Below, piece by piece: positions 16,037 through 25,177 of a stretch of DNA of 48,126 nucleotides. Origin of the DNA: Candidatus Thermoplasmatota archaeon. GTDB taxonomy: Archaea > Thermoplasmatota > SW-10-69-26 > JACQPN01 > JAJPHT01. Numbering within the stretch: position 1 is the first letter of the stretch; each line of letters begins with the position of its first letter. The notes under the pieces are model-generated. The model was not told where the DNA came from. It searched no databases and saw nothing but the letters and a program-made list of their open reading frames with translations. Both the position numbers and the translations under genes were made by a program. The DNA is taken from NCBI GenBank assembly GCA_035540375.1, contig DATLGO010000018.1, forward strand, positions 1 through 48,126, read 5' to 3'.

Positions 16037-16483
16037 TCATAAGCGTTTCCCGCCGCCCGCGCGGTCCCCCAGGCGCTCGGCCAACGCTTCGAGCGCGGCC
16101 CGGTTCGCGGGGAAGTGCAGGCGCGCGAGGGCCTCGTCGAGGTCCATCCACCGGAGCGTGTCGTGCTCGGGGCTCGCCCGCGCTTCGGCGTCGTCCGGAA
16201 CCTCGACCGCGAAGGAGCGTTCCGTGTAGCGCCGTCCGTCGAGGCCCGTGAAGCTCTGGTCGAAACCCAGCTCGAGGACGCTCAGCGCGTCCTCGATGCC
16301 CGTCTCTTCGCGGACCTCGCGCAGCGCCGCGGCGACGGCGTCCGCGTCCGTCGCCTCCACTCGACCGGTGACCGGCTGCCACCACCCGCCGCGCGCGGCG
16401 ATGCGCCTGAGGAGGAGGTAGCGCGGCGCCTTGGTGCGGTGCACGAAGGCGGCGACGGTGGGGGCGGGACTGGCGGCATGCAC
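16037..16483 (-). CDS. Nudix hydrolase, NudB-like
   Basis: Nudix enzymes cleave a nucleoside diphosphate linked to another group. The 148-residue protein has a Nudix box, 'GRVEATDADAVAAALREVREETGI', with the REVREETG metal-binding core intact. The preceding 'GGWWQPVTG' is typical of the dihydroneopterin-triphosphate pyrophosphatase (NudB) branch, which suggests a pterin or nucleotide substrate, though housecleaning of damaged nucleotides is equally possible. The start is GTG at 16483; a weak TATA-like GACTTCATGA is 28 bases upstream. It reads in the same direction as the tRNA-Phe array below it. Confidence 0.85.
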   Translation of the reverse strand: MHAASPAPTVAAFVHRTKAPRYLLLRRIAARGGWWQPVTGRVEATDADAVAAALREVREETGIEDALSVLELGFDQSFTGLDGRRYTERSFAVEVPDDAEARASPEHDTLRWMDLDEALARLHFPANRAALEALAERLGDRAGGGKRL

Positions 16484-16577
16484 GGGGCGCCGAACGGACG
16501 CGCGCGCTCATGAAGTCGACGAATTCGCGGGGAAACGTTCAAGGCGGGCGGGGCGAGCTTCATGGCGAGGCATCCCC

Positions 16578-18329
16578 GTGCGCGTGACCCTGCCCCATCG
16601 GCTTCCACTCGTCGCCGCGCTCGTTCTTGCGGCGATGATCGCAGGCTGCGTCACGGGCGCACTCGACTACAAGTTCGACACGACGTTCGAGGCGGGGGAA
16701 TCCCACTTCGAGGGCCGTGAACACCAGCGCAACTGCATCCTCGAGGCTGCGGGCGGGTCCAGCAAGCCACCGTGCGCGCCCGAGCCGACTGGGAAAGCCT
16801 ATCCGGCTCAAGGTGTCCGCGTCCTTGAGAGCTTCTACGTCTCCTACGGCGCGCCGGGATCCCTCGACAACCTCGACAGCCTGAACTACGGCACGATCCT
16901 CGCGCTCGTTTCGGCCGGCAACTGGCACCGCGCGAGCAACGGAATCCTCCCCGACGTCATTTTCCCCGGGGCCGGCCATTACTACGCGGCCCTCGGATAC
17001 TGGCGCGACGTGCAGGCGGACGGCATCATCCACTTCAGCGTCGACGAGCGCGACATCCCGCGGATCGACAACGAGTGGGTCCCCATCGGACCCCGCCCGC
17101 TCCACGGCTACGTCGAGCCCGGAAGCCGCCCGGCCGCAACCTCGGCCATCGCCCCCGACGAACGGACGCCGGACTTCACGTACTCGTTCGCCCGCTATTA
17201 TTACGTCGCGGGCACCTCCTCGGGTTCCGAGATCGAAGGTCGACCGTTCATCACGGGCGCAAACAACGTGTTCCTCTTCCTCGACGGCTCGGTTCTTCAG
17301 GCCCTCAGGGTCACCACGGTGAGCGACGCCGTGCTTGCGCCCACGCCGGACGGTTCGCGGCCGTACACACCGCAAGCGCATTCGCTCATCGACGTGGACC
17401 GCTACGTGGCCATGGCGCCGGGCCCCGTCGAGGCGCTTTACGGGGGCATTCTCTGGCCTTTCGTCGCGCCGTTGGCGAGCCCGAGCTACGGCTCGTGCCC
17501 CAACGGCTGCGAGCTCGCGCCTTGGTTCCTGGAGAACGCCCCCGTGGACGTCGGTGACCTCGGGATCTATGGTCGCTACCCGTCCGAACTCGAGGAGGGG
17601 AGCGGTTCGACGCGCGTGGGGCTTCACGCGGTGCATCTCGAAGACTACGCGCCTTGGATCGATCTCGTGCCGCGGCAGAACCCCAAGGGGATCGAATTCG
17701 GCGGTTTCCTCGGGGCGCCGTACCTCCTCGACGCGCCCCTCCACGCGTCGTCGCGCGGCGGACTCACGATGCCGCCCGGCCACCTTGTCGCGGAGGTCTG
17801 GACCGGCGTCTGGATGGACCTCGACGGGGACGGATGGATCGGGGACGCGGACGACGCCGATCCTTATCAGGGCGGGACGCGGCCCCTCCCGCACGACTAT
17901 CGCCGGCCGTACGGCGAATTCCTCGGCGCCTTCGCCTCCGGTCCCAAGCCCGCCTCCGCGCTGTACAAGGCCAGCATCACGGTCACGGCGACGCCGCTCG
18001 ACCCCGTGACCGGATGGGGTCCCGCCGGGGTCTGGACGTCCTTCTTCGGCGCGCCCTATCCGATCTCGTCGGGCGGGAACCACTGCATCGAAAGCACGGA
18101 AGTCGTCGTGACGAAGCTGTGCACCTATCAAACGCACGGTCCAGTCACGTTGACGGCGTCCGCCGTGGGATCCACGGCGGGTCGCTATTACAGTCTCGGC
18201 CTGTTCCTCCCGCTCGGGTCCCCCGGGTTCTCCGTGTGCACGGAGTCGGTGCAGGTGACGTACCACCGCGACGGATCCCCGGTCACGGAAACGCTCTCGG
18301 ATTGCGACGTCATCGATCCGTGGCCCTGA
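16578..18329 (+). CDS. Large secreted lipoprotein with a calcium-binding-type repeat
   Basis: The 583-residue protein has a short basic N-terminus, a hydrophobic signal segment and a lipobox AAMIAGC, so it is probably lipid-anchored outside the membrane. Most of the body is beta-rich and aromatic, with many Tyr and several Cys (CILEAAGG, YGSCPNGCELAP, NHCIESTE) that could form disulfides. The segment DLDGDGWIGDADDADP looks like a calcium-binding loop of the dockerin or thrombospondin-3 kind. No catalytic motif is visible. GTG at 16578 and GTG at 16584 are both possible starts; a weak GGCGAGG precedes the first. Strand-like, low in Lys, this suits a surface protein of unknown role. Confidence 0.7.
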   Translation: MRVTLPHRLPLVAALVLAAMIAGCVTGALDYKFDTTFEAGESHFEGREHQRNCILEAAGGSSKPPCAPEPTGKAYPAQGVRVLESFYVSYGAPGSLDNLDSLNYGTILALVSAGNWHRASNGILPDVIFPGAGHYYAALGYWRDVQADGIIHFSVDERDIPRIDNEWVPIGPRPLHGYVEPGSRPAATSAIAPDERTPDFTYSFARYYYVAGTSSGSEIEGRPFITGANNVFLFLDGSVLQALRVTTVSDAVLAPTPDGSRPYTPQAHSLIDVDRYVAMAPGPVEALYGGILWPFVAPLASPSYGSCPNGCELAPWFLENAPVDVGDLGIYGRYPSELEEGSGSTRVGLHAVHLEDYAPWIDLVPRQNPKGIEFGGFLGAPYLLDAPLHASSRGGLTMPPGHLVAEVWTGVWMDLDGDGWIGDADDADPYQGGTRPLPHDYRRPYGEFLGAFASGPKPASALYKASITVTATPLDPVTGWGPAGVWTSFFGAPYPISSGGNHCIESTEVVVTKLCTYQTHGPVTLTASAVGSTAGRYYSLGLFLPLGSPGFSVCTESVQVTYHRDGSPVTETLSDCDVIDPWP

Positions 18330-18382
18330 CCGCGAGCAAGCCGCCGCAGCCTTGATCCCCCGTCCGCGCGCGAGCGGCGCGC

Positions 18383-21082
18383 ATGCCGCCCGCGTGGGAA
18401 ACGCTCGACGCGGACGCGACGCTCGCCCGGCTGGACGCCGTGGCCGGCGGCCTCAGCGCCGAGGCGGCGGCGGCGCGCCTCGCGCGGCACGGGCCGAACG
18501 CGCTTCCGCGCGCCCGCCGCGCGGGCCCCTTCTCGATCTTCGCGCGGCAGCTCGCGGGCCCGCTCGCGCTCCTCCTCGCCGCCGCCGCGGCCCTCTCGGT
18601 GTACGTCGGCGAGACGACGGACGCCTCGTTCATCGCGATCGTTCTCGCGCTGAACGCGCTCGTGGGCGGCGTGCAGGAATGGAAGGCGGAGCGCGGCGTC
18701 GAAGCGCTGCAGAAGCTCCTCCGACTCTCGGCCATCGCCGTCCGCGATCGTTCCGCCGCCGTCGTCGACGCGGAGGCGCTCGTGCCCGGCGACGTGGTCC
18801 GCATCGAGGCCGGCCAGCGCGTGCCCGCGGACCTGCGCCTGCTCGAGGCGCGCGGCCTCGAGATCGATGAATCCCTCCTCACGGGCGAATCGGCGCCCGT
18901 CGCGAAGGACGCCCGCTGGCGCGCGGCGGCTTCCACGCCGGTCTCGGATCGCCGCAACCTGGCGTTTGCGGGGACCGGCGTCGCGCGCGGGCGCGCGACC
19001 GGCGTGGTCGTCGCGACGGGCGGCGCGACCGAGGTCGGCCGCATCGCGCGCGAGGTCGGGGCCGCGTCCTCGCCGCCGCCCCCGCTCGTGCGACGCCTTG
19101 CGCGCTTCTCGGCGGCCCTCGCGTGGGCGACCGTCGTCGCGGCGGGCCTCCTCGGCCTCGTCGGCGTCGCCCAGGGGACCTCGCCCCGCGAGATGTTCCT
19201 CTTCGCGGTCGCGCTCGCGGTCGCGGTCGTGCCCGAGGGCCTTCCGGTCGCCGTCACGGTCGCCCTCGCGGTGGGGACGGCGCGCATGGCGCGGCGACGC
19301 GTCATCGTGCGCCGCCTCGCGGCCGTCGAGGGGCTGGGGTCGTGCACGCTCATCGCGACGGACAAGACGGGCACGCTCACCGAGAACGCGCTCGTCGTCC
19401 GCGAGGTCCGGCTCGCGGACGGGGCCGTCCTCGGCGTGACGGGCGAGGGATACGTCCCCGACGGGGCGATCCAGGCGCCGCCTTCGGCCGCCTCCGCCCG
19501 GACCCTCGCGCGCCTCCTGCACGCCGTGGCGCTCGCAAACGAGGCCTCGCTCGCGCCCGCCGACGGGGGTTGGCGCTCGCGCGGCGACCCCACGGACGTG
19601 GCGCTCCTTGCGCTCGCGCGGAAGGGAGGCGTGGACACGGAGGCGACGTCGGCGGGGGCGGCCTCGGCGGGCGAGATCGCGTTCGAGCCCGAACGCCGCT
19701 ACGCCGCTTCGTTCCGCCGCGAAGGGGGCGGGGTCCGGGTCTACGCCAAGGGCGCGCCGGAACGGATCGTCGCGATGTGCGCGGGCGCCGAGGGCGTCGG
19801 CCGTCCCGTCGCCGCATTCCTTGCGGAAGCGGAGGCGATGGCACGGAGCGGCTATCGCGTCCTCGCGGTCGCGGACGGCGTTGCAAGCGCCGAGGCCGCG
19901 CGGGACGGCGTCGAGCCCTCGGGGCTGACTTTCCTGGGCCTCGTCGGGATGATCGACCCGCCCCGGCGAGGCACGCGCGAGGCCGTGTCCACCGCGCGCG
20001 GCGCGGGGTTGCGCGTCGTGATGATCACGGGCGACCATCCCGTGACGGCGCTCGCGATCGCGCGCGACCTCGGGCTCGCGCGCGACGAGGCCGACGTCGC
20101 AACCGGCGTCGAATGCGACGCCGTGGGCGAGGCGGGTCTCGCGGGTCTCGTCGCGACGCGCTGCGTCTTCGCGCGGGTCGCGCCGCACCACAAGCTCGCC
20201 CTCGTGGAGGCCGCCCAGCGCGCGGGTCACGCGGTCGCTGTCACCGGAGACGGCGTGAACGACGCGCCCGCCCTCCGCGCGGCCGACCTCGGCGTCGCGA
20301 TGGGGAAGGGCGGGACCGACGTCGCCCGCGAGTCGGCGGACCTCGTCATCGCGGACGACGATTTCGCGAGCATCGTCGCCGGCATCGAGGAGGGCCGCAT
20401 CGCGAACGACAACATCCGGAAGGTCGTGTTCCTCCTCGTCTCGACCGGCGCGGCCGAGGTCGCGCTCGTGGCCCTCGCGCTCCTTGCGGGACTCCCGCTC
20501 GCGCTCCTTCCCGCCCAGCTCCTCTGGCTCAATCTCGTGACGAACGGCCTCCAGGACAAGGCGCTTGCGGCCGAGCCCGGCGAAGGCGACGTCCTCGCGC
20601 GCCAGGCGAAGAAACCGCCGAATCCCATCTTCGACCGCGTGATGATCGAGCGCGTGCTCGCGACCGGCCTCGCGATGGGGGTCGTGGCCTTTGCGGTTTT
20701 CGCGGCCGCCCTCTCGAGGGGGTTCGACGAGGCGGGCGCCCGCAACCTGACGCTCCTCCTCATGGTGATCTTCGAGAACCTCCAGATCGGCAACGCGCGT
20801 TCCGAAACGAAGAGCGCGTTCGCCCTCTCGCCGTTCCGCAATCCGTTCCTGCTCGCGACGGCCATCGGCGCCCAGCTCCTCCACCTCGCCGCGATGCAGA
20901 TCCCGATCACGCAGGACGTACTCGAGGTCGCGCCCGTCGATGCCGCCACGTGGCTCGCGCTCTTTGTTGCCGGACAATCGGTCGTGGTGGTCTCCGAGGT
21001 CCAGAAGGTCTTCCTCCGCCGCCGCGTCGCGCGCGCCAAACAACAAGGGTTTTCCCCCGAAGCGCCCGTGGCGCCGCCATGA
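18383..21082 (+). CDS. P2-type cation-transporting ATPase
   Basis: This 899-residue P-type ATPase pumps a cation across the cytoplasmic membrane. It has the actuator TGES (167-170), the phosphorylated Asp327 in DKTGTLT, the P-domain MITGDHP and GDGVNDAP (622-627), and a P2-type helix-4 motif VVPEGLPVAVTVALA. This places it with calcium- or Na/K-type pumps. Helix 6 reads NLVTNGLQDKALAAEPGE, with Asn where SERCA-type pumps have NLVTDG, as in a common prokaryotic subgroup of uncertain ion. Ten membrane helices are expected and fit. A weak TATA-like CCTTGATC lies 29 bases before the ATG. The stop overlaps the next gene's start (ATGA), so a coupled partner is likely. Confidence 0.9.
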   Translation: MPPAWETLDADATLARLDAVAGGLSAEAAAARLARHGPNALPRARRAGPFSIFARQLAGPLALLLAAAAALSVYVGETTDASFIAIVLALNALVGGVQEWKAERGVEALQKLLRLSAIAVRDRSAAVVDAEALVPGDVVRIEAGQRVPADLRLLEARGLEIDESLLTGESAPVAKDARWRAAASTPVSDRRNLAFAGTGVARGRATGVVVATGGATEVGRIAREVGAASSPPPPLVRRLARFSAALAWATVVAAGLLGLVGVAQGTSPREMFLFAVALAVAVVPEGLPVAVTVALAVGTARMARRRVIVRRLAAVEGLGSCTLIATDKTGTLTENALVVREVRLADGAVLGVTGEGYVPDGAIQAPPSAASARTLARLLHAVALANEASLAPADGGWRSRGDPTDVALLALARKGGVDTEATSAGAASAGEIAFEPERRYAASFRREGGGVRVYAKGAPERIVAMCAGAEGVGRPVAAFLAEAEAMARSGYRVLAVADGVASAEAARDGVEPSGLTFLGLVGMIDPPRRGTREAVSTARGAGLRVVMITGDHPVTALAIARDLGLARDEADVATGVECDAVGEAGLAGLVATRCVFARVAPHHKLALVEAAQRAGHAVAVTGDGVNDAPALRAADLGVAMGKGGTDVARESADLVIADDDFASIVAGIEEGRIANDNIRKVVFLLVSTGAAEVALVALALLAGLPLALLPAQLLWLNLVTNGLQDKALAAEPGEGDVLARQAKKPPNPIFDRVMIERVLATGLAMGVVAFAVFAAALSRGFDEAGARNLTLLLMVIFENLQIGNARSETKSAFALSPFRNPFLLATAIGAQLLHLAAMQIPITQDVLEVAPVDAATWLALFVAGQSVVVVSEVQKVFLRRRVARAKQQGFSPEAPVAPP

Positions 21083-22716
21083 GCCTCTACCAGTGGGTGC
21101 CCCGCTCCGGCAAGGTGAGCGCCCACGAGACGGCCCGCGCCGCCCGGCGGCACGTCGTCTTCTGGGGCGGCGCGGCCTTCGCGCTCCTTGCGTGGGCCGC
21201 AAGCCCCTTCGCCCCCCTCGGGGCCTCGCTCGGGCTCCTCGGCCTGGGGGCCTTCCTCGCGCTCCTCGCCGTCGCCCCCCGGGCGCGACGCGAGCCCGGC
21301 GCGCCCCGCTTCCTCCTCGACGCGGGTCTTGCCGTCGTCGCGGTCGGCCTCGCGCTCCTCGCTGGGGCCATGCTCGCCGCGGCTGCGCCAGGCTTCGTTC
21401 CGCGGGGCGCGCCCGCGGTCGCTGCGGCGGCCCTCGCGGCCCTCGCGCTCCTCGTCGTCGCGGGCGTCGCCTCGCGCGCGCTCGCGCTCGGCCTCGACGT
21501 GGGCGGCGCTTCCCCTCGGGCCGTGCCTTTCCTCGCCGCCCTCGTCGCCCGCGACCCGCGCGACCTCCTCGCGCCGCCGCGCCTCGGCGGATCCGCCGTC
21601 GTGCCCGGAGCCGTCTCGGCCGCCTTCGAGGCCGCCGCCGATTTCGCCCTCGTGGTCGTCGACGGCGCGCTCGCGCCGTTTGCGCGTCTCGCCGCGCGCC
21701 TCGCGGGGCGCGACCGCGAGCGCCTCCACGCGGCGGGCGACCTCGGCGCGGTCGCGCGCGCCCTCGAAGGCGCGGGCCTCCGCGCGCGCGTCGAGGGACG
21801 GGTCCTCGTCGTCGCGATGGGCGGCGGCGACGAGCCCTCGCGCGAGGTGTTCGCGCGCACCCGGCGCCTCCTGTTCCCCCGCGTCGAAGCCGATGCGCTC
21901 CTCGATCTCTCGGGCCCGCCGCGCGACGTCATCGCCGTCCGGCGCGCGCTCGAGAGCCTCGCCGCGTTCGACCTCGCGTTCGCGTGGTCGCGCGAGGCGC
22001 GGCGGCTCGAATCCCGGCTGAACGCCCTCGCGCGCGCCTCGCTCGAAGCCTCCACGATGGAGGACCGCGCGACGCTCCTCGACGAGGCTGAGCGGCTCGA
22101 AGCCTCGGCGCGCGCGCGGTCGCTCGCGGAGGACGAGTGGTCGCTCCTTGCGGGGTGGAAGGGCGCGGGCCTGCGCGCCGCGCTCGCCGAGCGCATGGCG
22201 CGCGACCCGCTCGGGGGCGCAACGCCGGGCCTCCAGGTTGCGCCGGGCGCGGTGCTCCCGGCGAACCTCGGCGCCGTCGTCGAGACGGGCGGCCTCGCGG
22301 CGCTCGGGCGCCTCGTGTACGTTCCCTACTTCGTCGTCCCCGTCGCGACGCCCGCGGGCGAGCTGGACGTCGCGGTGAACGCCTTCACGGGATTCGACCC
22401 CGCCGACTCGGAGGCGGTCCTCGCGCGCTTCGACGCGGAAGGGGCGAGTCACCTGGTCGAGAGCGAGCGTCGTCCCACGTTCATCCAGCTCAAGTCGCGC
22501 GCGCCGGGCGCGAAGTCCACCTCGGAGGCGCTCGCCGCGGCCTTCGGGGGGAAGCCGTCGCGCTACGCGCCGCTTACCCACGCGGCGACGGTGCTGAACG
22601 TCCCGTTCGTGGAGATGCCGGGCGGGGTCTTCGCAAGCGCGGTGACGGGCGCGACGCACGAGACCCTCGCCGCGAGGCTGCCCTCGACGCTCCCCCCGGG
22701 CGTCCTCGTCGAGTGA
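21079..22716 (+). CDS. Membrane protein of unknown function coupled to the P-type ATPase
   Basis: The 545-residue protein has four hydrophobic helices in its first 150 residues and a large soluble C-terminal part. That part includes 'VARALEGAGLRARVEGRVLVVAMGGG' and 'VIAVRRALESLAAFDLAFAWSREARRLESRLNALARAS', a long helical stretch likely to be coiled coil. I recognise no family. The ATG overlaps the ATPase TGA, and no independent promoter is seen, so the two proteins are made together; a regulator or scaffold of the pump is possible, but that is inference. It ends base-to-base with the convergent gatE gene. Confidence 0.55.
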   Translation: MSLYQWVPRSGKVSAHETARAARRHVVFWGGAAFALLAWAASPFAPLGASLGLLGLGAFLALLAVAPRARREPGAPRFLLDAGLAVVAVGLALLAGAMLAAAAPGFVPRGAPAVAAAALAALALLVVAGVASRALALGLDVGGASPRAVPFLAALVARDPRDLLAPPRLGGSAVVPGAVSAAFEAAADFALVVVDGALAPFARLAARLAGRDRERLHAAGDLGAVARALEGAGLRARVEGRVLVVAMGGGDEPSREVFARTRRLLFPRVEADALLDLSGPPRDVIAVRRALESLAAFDLAFAWSREARRLESRLNALARASLEASTMEDRATLLDEAERLEASARARSLAEDEWSLLAGWKGAGLRAALAERMARDPLGGATPGLQVAPGAVLPANLGAVVETGGLAALGRLVYVPYFVVPVATPAGELDVAVNAFTGFDPADSEAVLARFDAEGASHLVESERRPTFIQLKSRAPGAKSTSEALAAAFGGKPSRYAPLTHAATVLNVPFVEMPGGVFASAVTGATHETLAARLPSTLPPGVLVE

Positions 22717-24612
22717 TCAGCCATCGAGGAGGCGCTTCACGCGCTCGGCGACGAGCTTCGAGAGCGTCTCGCCCGGAACGCGTCCGCGGAATTTCGCCAT
22801 GAGGGGACCCATGAGCGCGGAGGCCGCGCCCGGGCCGCGCTCGCGGATGAAGGCCGCGCGCTCGGCGACGAGGGCGTCGACGGCGGCCTCGACCTCGCCC
22901 ATGTCGGCCGCGCCGAGCCCGAGCGACTCGGCGGCCTTCCTCGGCGGCAGGCCGTCCTTTGCGGCCTTCATGAGGACCGGCGCGAGCGCCTCCTTCGCGA
23001 AGGCGCCTTCCTTGAGCAGCGCGAACGTCTCCTCGAGGGTCGCATCCGCGATCCGATCGCGCGGAATCCCTTCGCGCTCGAGCTCGGGGAGCGTATGGAG
23101 GAGGACGCGGGCGGCTTCGCGCGGTAGGCCCGACGTCGAGGCGAGGCGCTCGAAGAGCGGCGCATCCTCGCCTCGCGCGAGCGCGCGGGCCTCCTCCGCG
23201 CCGAGGCCGTACTGCTTCGCGAAGCGCTTCTCCTTCGCGGGCCAGAGCTCGGGAAGCGCCGCGCCGATGCGCGCCCGCTTGTCGCTCGTCACGCGCTGCG
23301 GCGGGACGTCCGTCTCGGGATACATGCGCGCCCCGCCGGGAAGCGGCCTCAGGTAGCGCGACGATCCGTCGTCGGCCACCTCCCTCGTCTCCTCGGGAAC
23401 GCCGTCGAACGCGAGGCGTGCCCGGTCCGCCGCGGCTTCGAGGGCGCGCGCCGCGACGTCGGCCCTCTCGGCGACGAGGACGAACGCGTCCGCCGGCCCG
23501 AGGGCGAGGGCGGCGCGCACGGCGTCGACTTCCGCCTGCGTGACGCCGTACGCGGGAAGCTCGTCCGAGTGGAAGAGTCCCTTCACGCCGGCCCGGGCGC
23601 GCGCGTAGTCGGCGAGCTCCTTCCCGAGCCGAGGCTTCGGCGTCGTCTCGGCCGGGTCTTTCCGACCGAGGAGGCCCGCGAAGCCGTAGAGCGCCCGCGC
23701 CGCGACGCAGCCGCCCGCGTCGATCGTCCTGCGTACGGTCTTCGCCGAGGTCGAGGAGAAGGCGGGGGTCACGTCCACGTCCGCGTCCGCGACCCGGGCC
23801 TCCGCCGCGCGGAGCTTCGCGGGAAGTCCCGCGAGGAGGGCCTGGCGTCGCGCCTCGTATTCGATCGCGACGGGGATGATCCTGAGATCCTGCACGCCCT
23901 TGACCTCCACGCGCGCGCCGCCGCGGATGGAGACGTTCAGATCCTGCCGGATCGTGCCGAGGCCGCGCTTCACGCGGCCCGTCGCCCGGAGGACCATGCC
24001 GAGGGCTTCCGCGGTCTCCCGCGCGTGCTCCGGAGTGCGGATGTCCGGGAGCGTCGCGATCTCGACGAGCGGGATGCCGAGGCGGTCGAGCCGGTAGCGC
24101 ACGAGGCCATCGGCCGGATCGAGCTTGCGCGCGGAATCTTCCTCGAGACAAAGCGACTGGATGCCGACCCTCCCGTGCGGGGTTTCGACCGCGCCGCCCG
24201 CGGCGACGAGGCTCGTGCGCTGGAAGCCGGACGTGTTGCTCCCGTCGATCACGATCTTCCGCATCGTGTGGATCTCGTCGAGCGGCGTCATCCCGAGCAG
24301 GGTCGCGATGGTGAGCCCGACGTCGAGCGCCTCGGGGTTCATCGGGTGGGGCGGCTCCTCGTCGAGCTCCACGAGGCAGCTCGTCTCGCGCGAGGCGACG
24401 TACTGGAAGACGAGGTTCTTGCGAGCCTCCTCGAGCGCAGCGCGGTCGACCTCGCCGAGCTCGCTTTCCGTCGGCTTGAGGCGGCGCACGAACGTCTCGG
24501 TCGTCGCCTCGTCGAGCTGCGAGGCGCAGCGGCAGAAGAGCTTCGCCGTGTCGAGCTGCTGGTGGATCTCAAGTCCCACGACGAGGCCGATTACGTCGAG
24601 GTCCGACGTCAC
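22717..24612 (-). CDS. gatE: Glu-tRNA(Gln) amidotransferase subunit E
   Basis: GatE with GatD converts Glu-tRNA(Gln) to Gln-tRNA(Gln) in archaea; GatE phosphorylates and amidates the tRNA-bound Glu. The start 'GLVVGLEIHQQLDTAKLFCRC' and the 'VIDGSNTSGFQRT' and 'PLVEIATLPDI' stretches are diagnostic for the GatB/GatE catalytic cradle. The following AspRS-like GAD insertion (about residues 290-410) separates GatE from bacterial GatB, and a YqeY-like C-terminus ends in GETLSKLVAERVKRLL. Length 631 residues is normal. The GTG at 24612 has a TATA-like box 26 bases upstream. The partner gatD is 3.4 kb away rather than adjacent. Confidence 0.95.
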   Translation of the reverse strand: MTSDLDVIGLVVGLEIHQQLDTAKLFCRCASQLDEATTETFVRRLKPTESELGEVDRAALEEARKNLVFQYVASRETSCLVELDEEPPHPMNPEALDVGLTIATLLGMTPLDEIHTMRKIVIDGSNTSGFQRTSLVAAGGAVETPHGRVGIQSLCLEEDSARKLDPADGLVRYRLDRLGIPLVEIATLPDIRTPEHARETAEALGMVLRATGRVKRGLGTIRQDLNVSIRGGARVEVKGVQDLRIIPVAIEYEARRQALLAGLPAKLRAAEARVADADVDVTPAFSSTSAKTVRRTIDAGGCVAARALYGFAGLLGRKDPAETTPKPRLGKELADYARARAGVKGLFHSDELPAYGVTQAEVDAVRAALALGPADAFVLVAERADVAARALEAAADRARLAFDGVPEETREVADDGSSRYLRPLPGGARMYPETDVPPQRVTSDKRARIGAALPELWPAKEKRFAKQYGLGAEEARALARGEDAPLFERLASTSGLPREAARVLLHTLPELEREGIPRDRIADATLEETFALLKEGAFAKEALAPVLMKAAKDGLPPRKAAESLGLGAADMGEVEAAVDALVAERAAFIRERGPGAASALMGPLMAKFRGRVPGETLSKLVAERVKRLLDG

Positions 24613-24633
24613 GCGCCCCGCGAGGGCGTTTCC

Positions 24634-24641
24634 GGAAAAGA
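24634..24641 (-). promoter_or_regulatory. TATA-like box of gatE
   Basis: Minus-strand TCTTTTCC, centred about 26 bases upstream of the GTG at 24612. Confidence 0.45.
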
Positions 24642-24661
24642 AGGCTTCGCCCCGGAGGGCG

Positions 24662-24686
24662 GGCCGGCGCCGCGCAGGCGCCGGCC
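24662..24686 (-). terminator. Hairpin terminator after the DUF2795-like gene
   Basis: GGCCGGCGCC and GGCGCCGGCC form a perfect 10-bp stem with a 5-base loop, 11 bases after the stop at 24697 on the minus strand. It separates this gene from gatE, which has its own promoter. Confidence 0.5.
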
Positions 24687-24696
24687 GGAGACACGT

Positions 24697-25002
24697 TCAG
24701 CTTCGGCCGCCGCCGACGCCGCCACCGACGCCGCCGCCGCCGGTCTGGCCCGAGCGGAACTCGGGGACGTTGTTCTGGATCTCCCGGAGGAGGTCGTCCC
24801 GGGACTCGAACCGGTCCTTGGGGACGCGGTTGATGACGTCCTTGAGCGACATGTTGCGGTTCCCGAGCTTGATCTCCCGCGTGCCGACCTTCGTCACGAT
24901 GTCGTTCTTCGTCGCGGGGAAGTTCACATTCTCCAGCTCGCGGCGGATCTCGGTGACTCCCGTTCCGCCCGTCGTACCCTTTCCGACTCTGGATTCTTCC
25001 AT
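24697..25002 (-). CDS. Small DUF2795-like protein with a Gly-rich tail
   Basis: The 101-residue protein has a core, 'TEIRRELENVNFPATKNDIVTKVG', that resembles the DUF2795/DUF5789 fold seen in many archaea and actinobacteria (a small helical, possibly DNA-binding domain). It is followed by a charged helix 'SRDDLLREIQNNVPEFR' and a Gly/Val-rich tail (GGGGVGGGVGGG) of low complexity. The ATG at 25002 has a weak ribosome site (GAAGGG). A 7-bp hairpin lies 21-41 bases upstream. Function unknown; the family call rests on the PATK/DIV pattern. Confidence 0.6.
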   Translation of the reverse strand: MEESRVGKGTTGGTGVTEIRRELENVNFPATKNDIVTKVGTREIKLGNRNMSLKDVINRVPKDRFESRDDLLREIQNNVPEFRSGQTGGGGVGGGVGGGRS

Positions 25003-25022
25003 GGGGTTTCCCTTCGTGATGT

Positions 25023-25043
25023 TTCCCGGTCGCACGCCGGGAA
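25023..25043 (-). promoter_or_regulatory. Hairpin in the likely 5' leader of the DUF2795-like gene
   Basis: TTCCCGG (25023-25029) pairs with CCGGGAA (25037-25043), 7 bp with a 7-base loop. A TATA-like AATCCCTTACC near 25064-25074 would start transcription at the top of this stem. Confidence 0.3.
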
Positions 25044-25177
25044 CACCGTGTCCGTCTCCGGGGGGTAAGGGATTTGTCGAACGACCTCCGAACGGCCATG
25101 AAGGACCCGGGTCACGTCGAGGAGGGCGCACGTATCGTGCGTCAAGCCCATCAGGCGGGCAAGCCCCCTTCCGGGTC

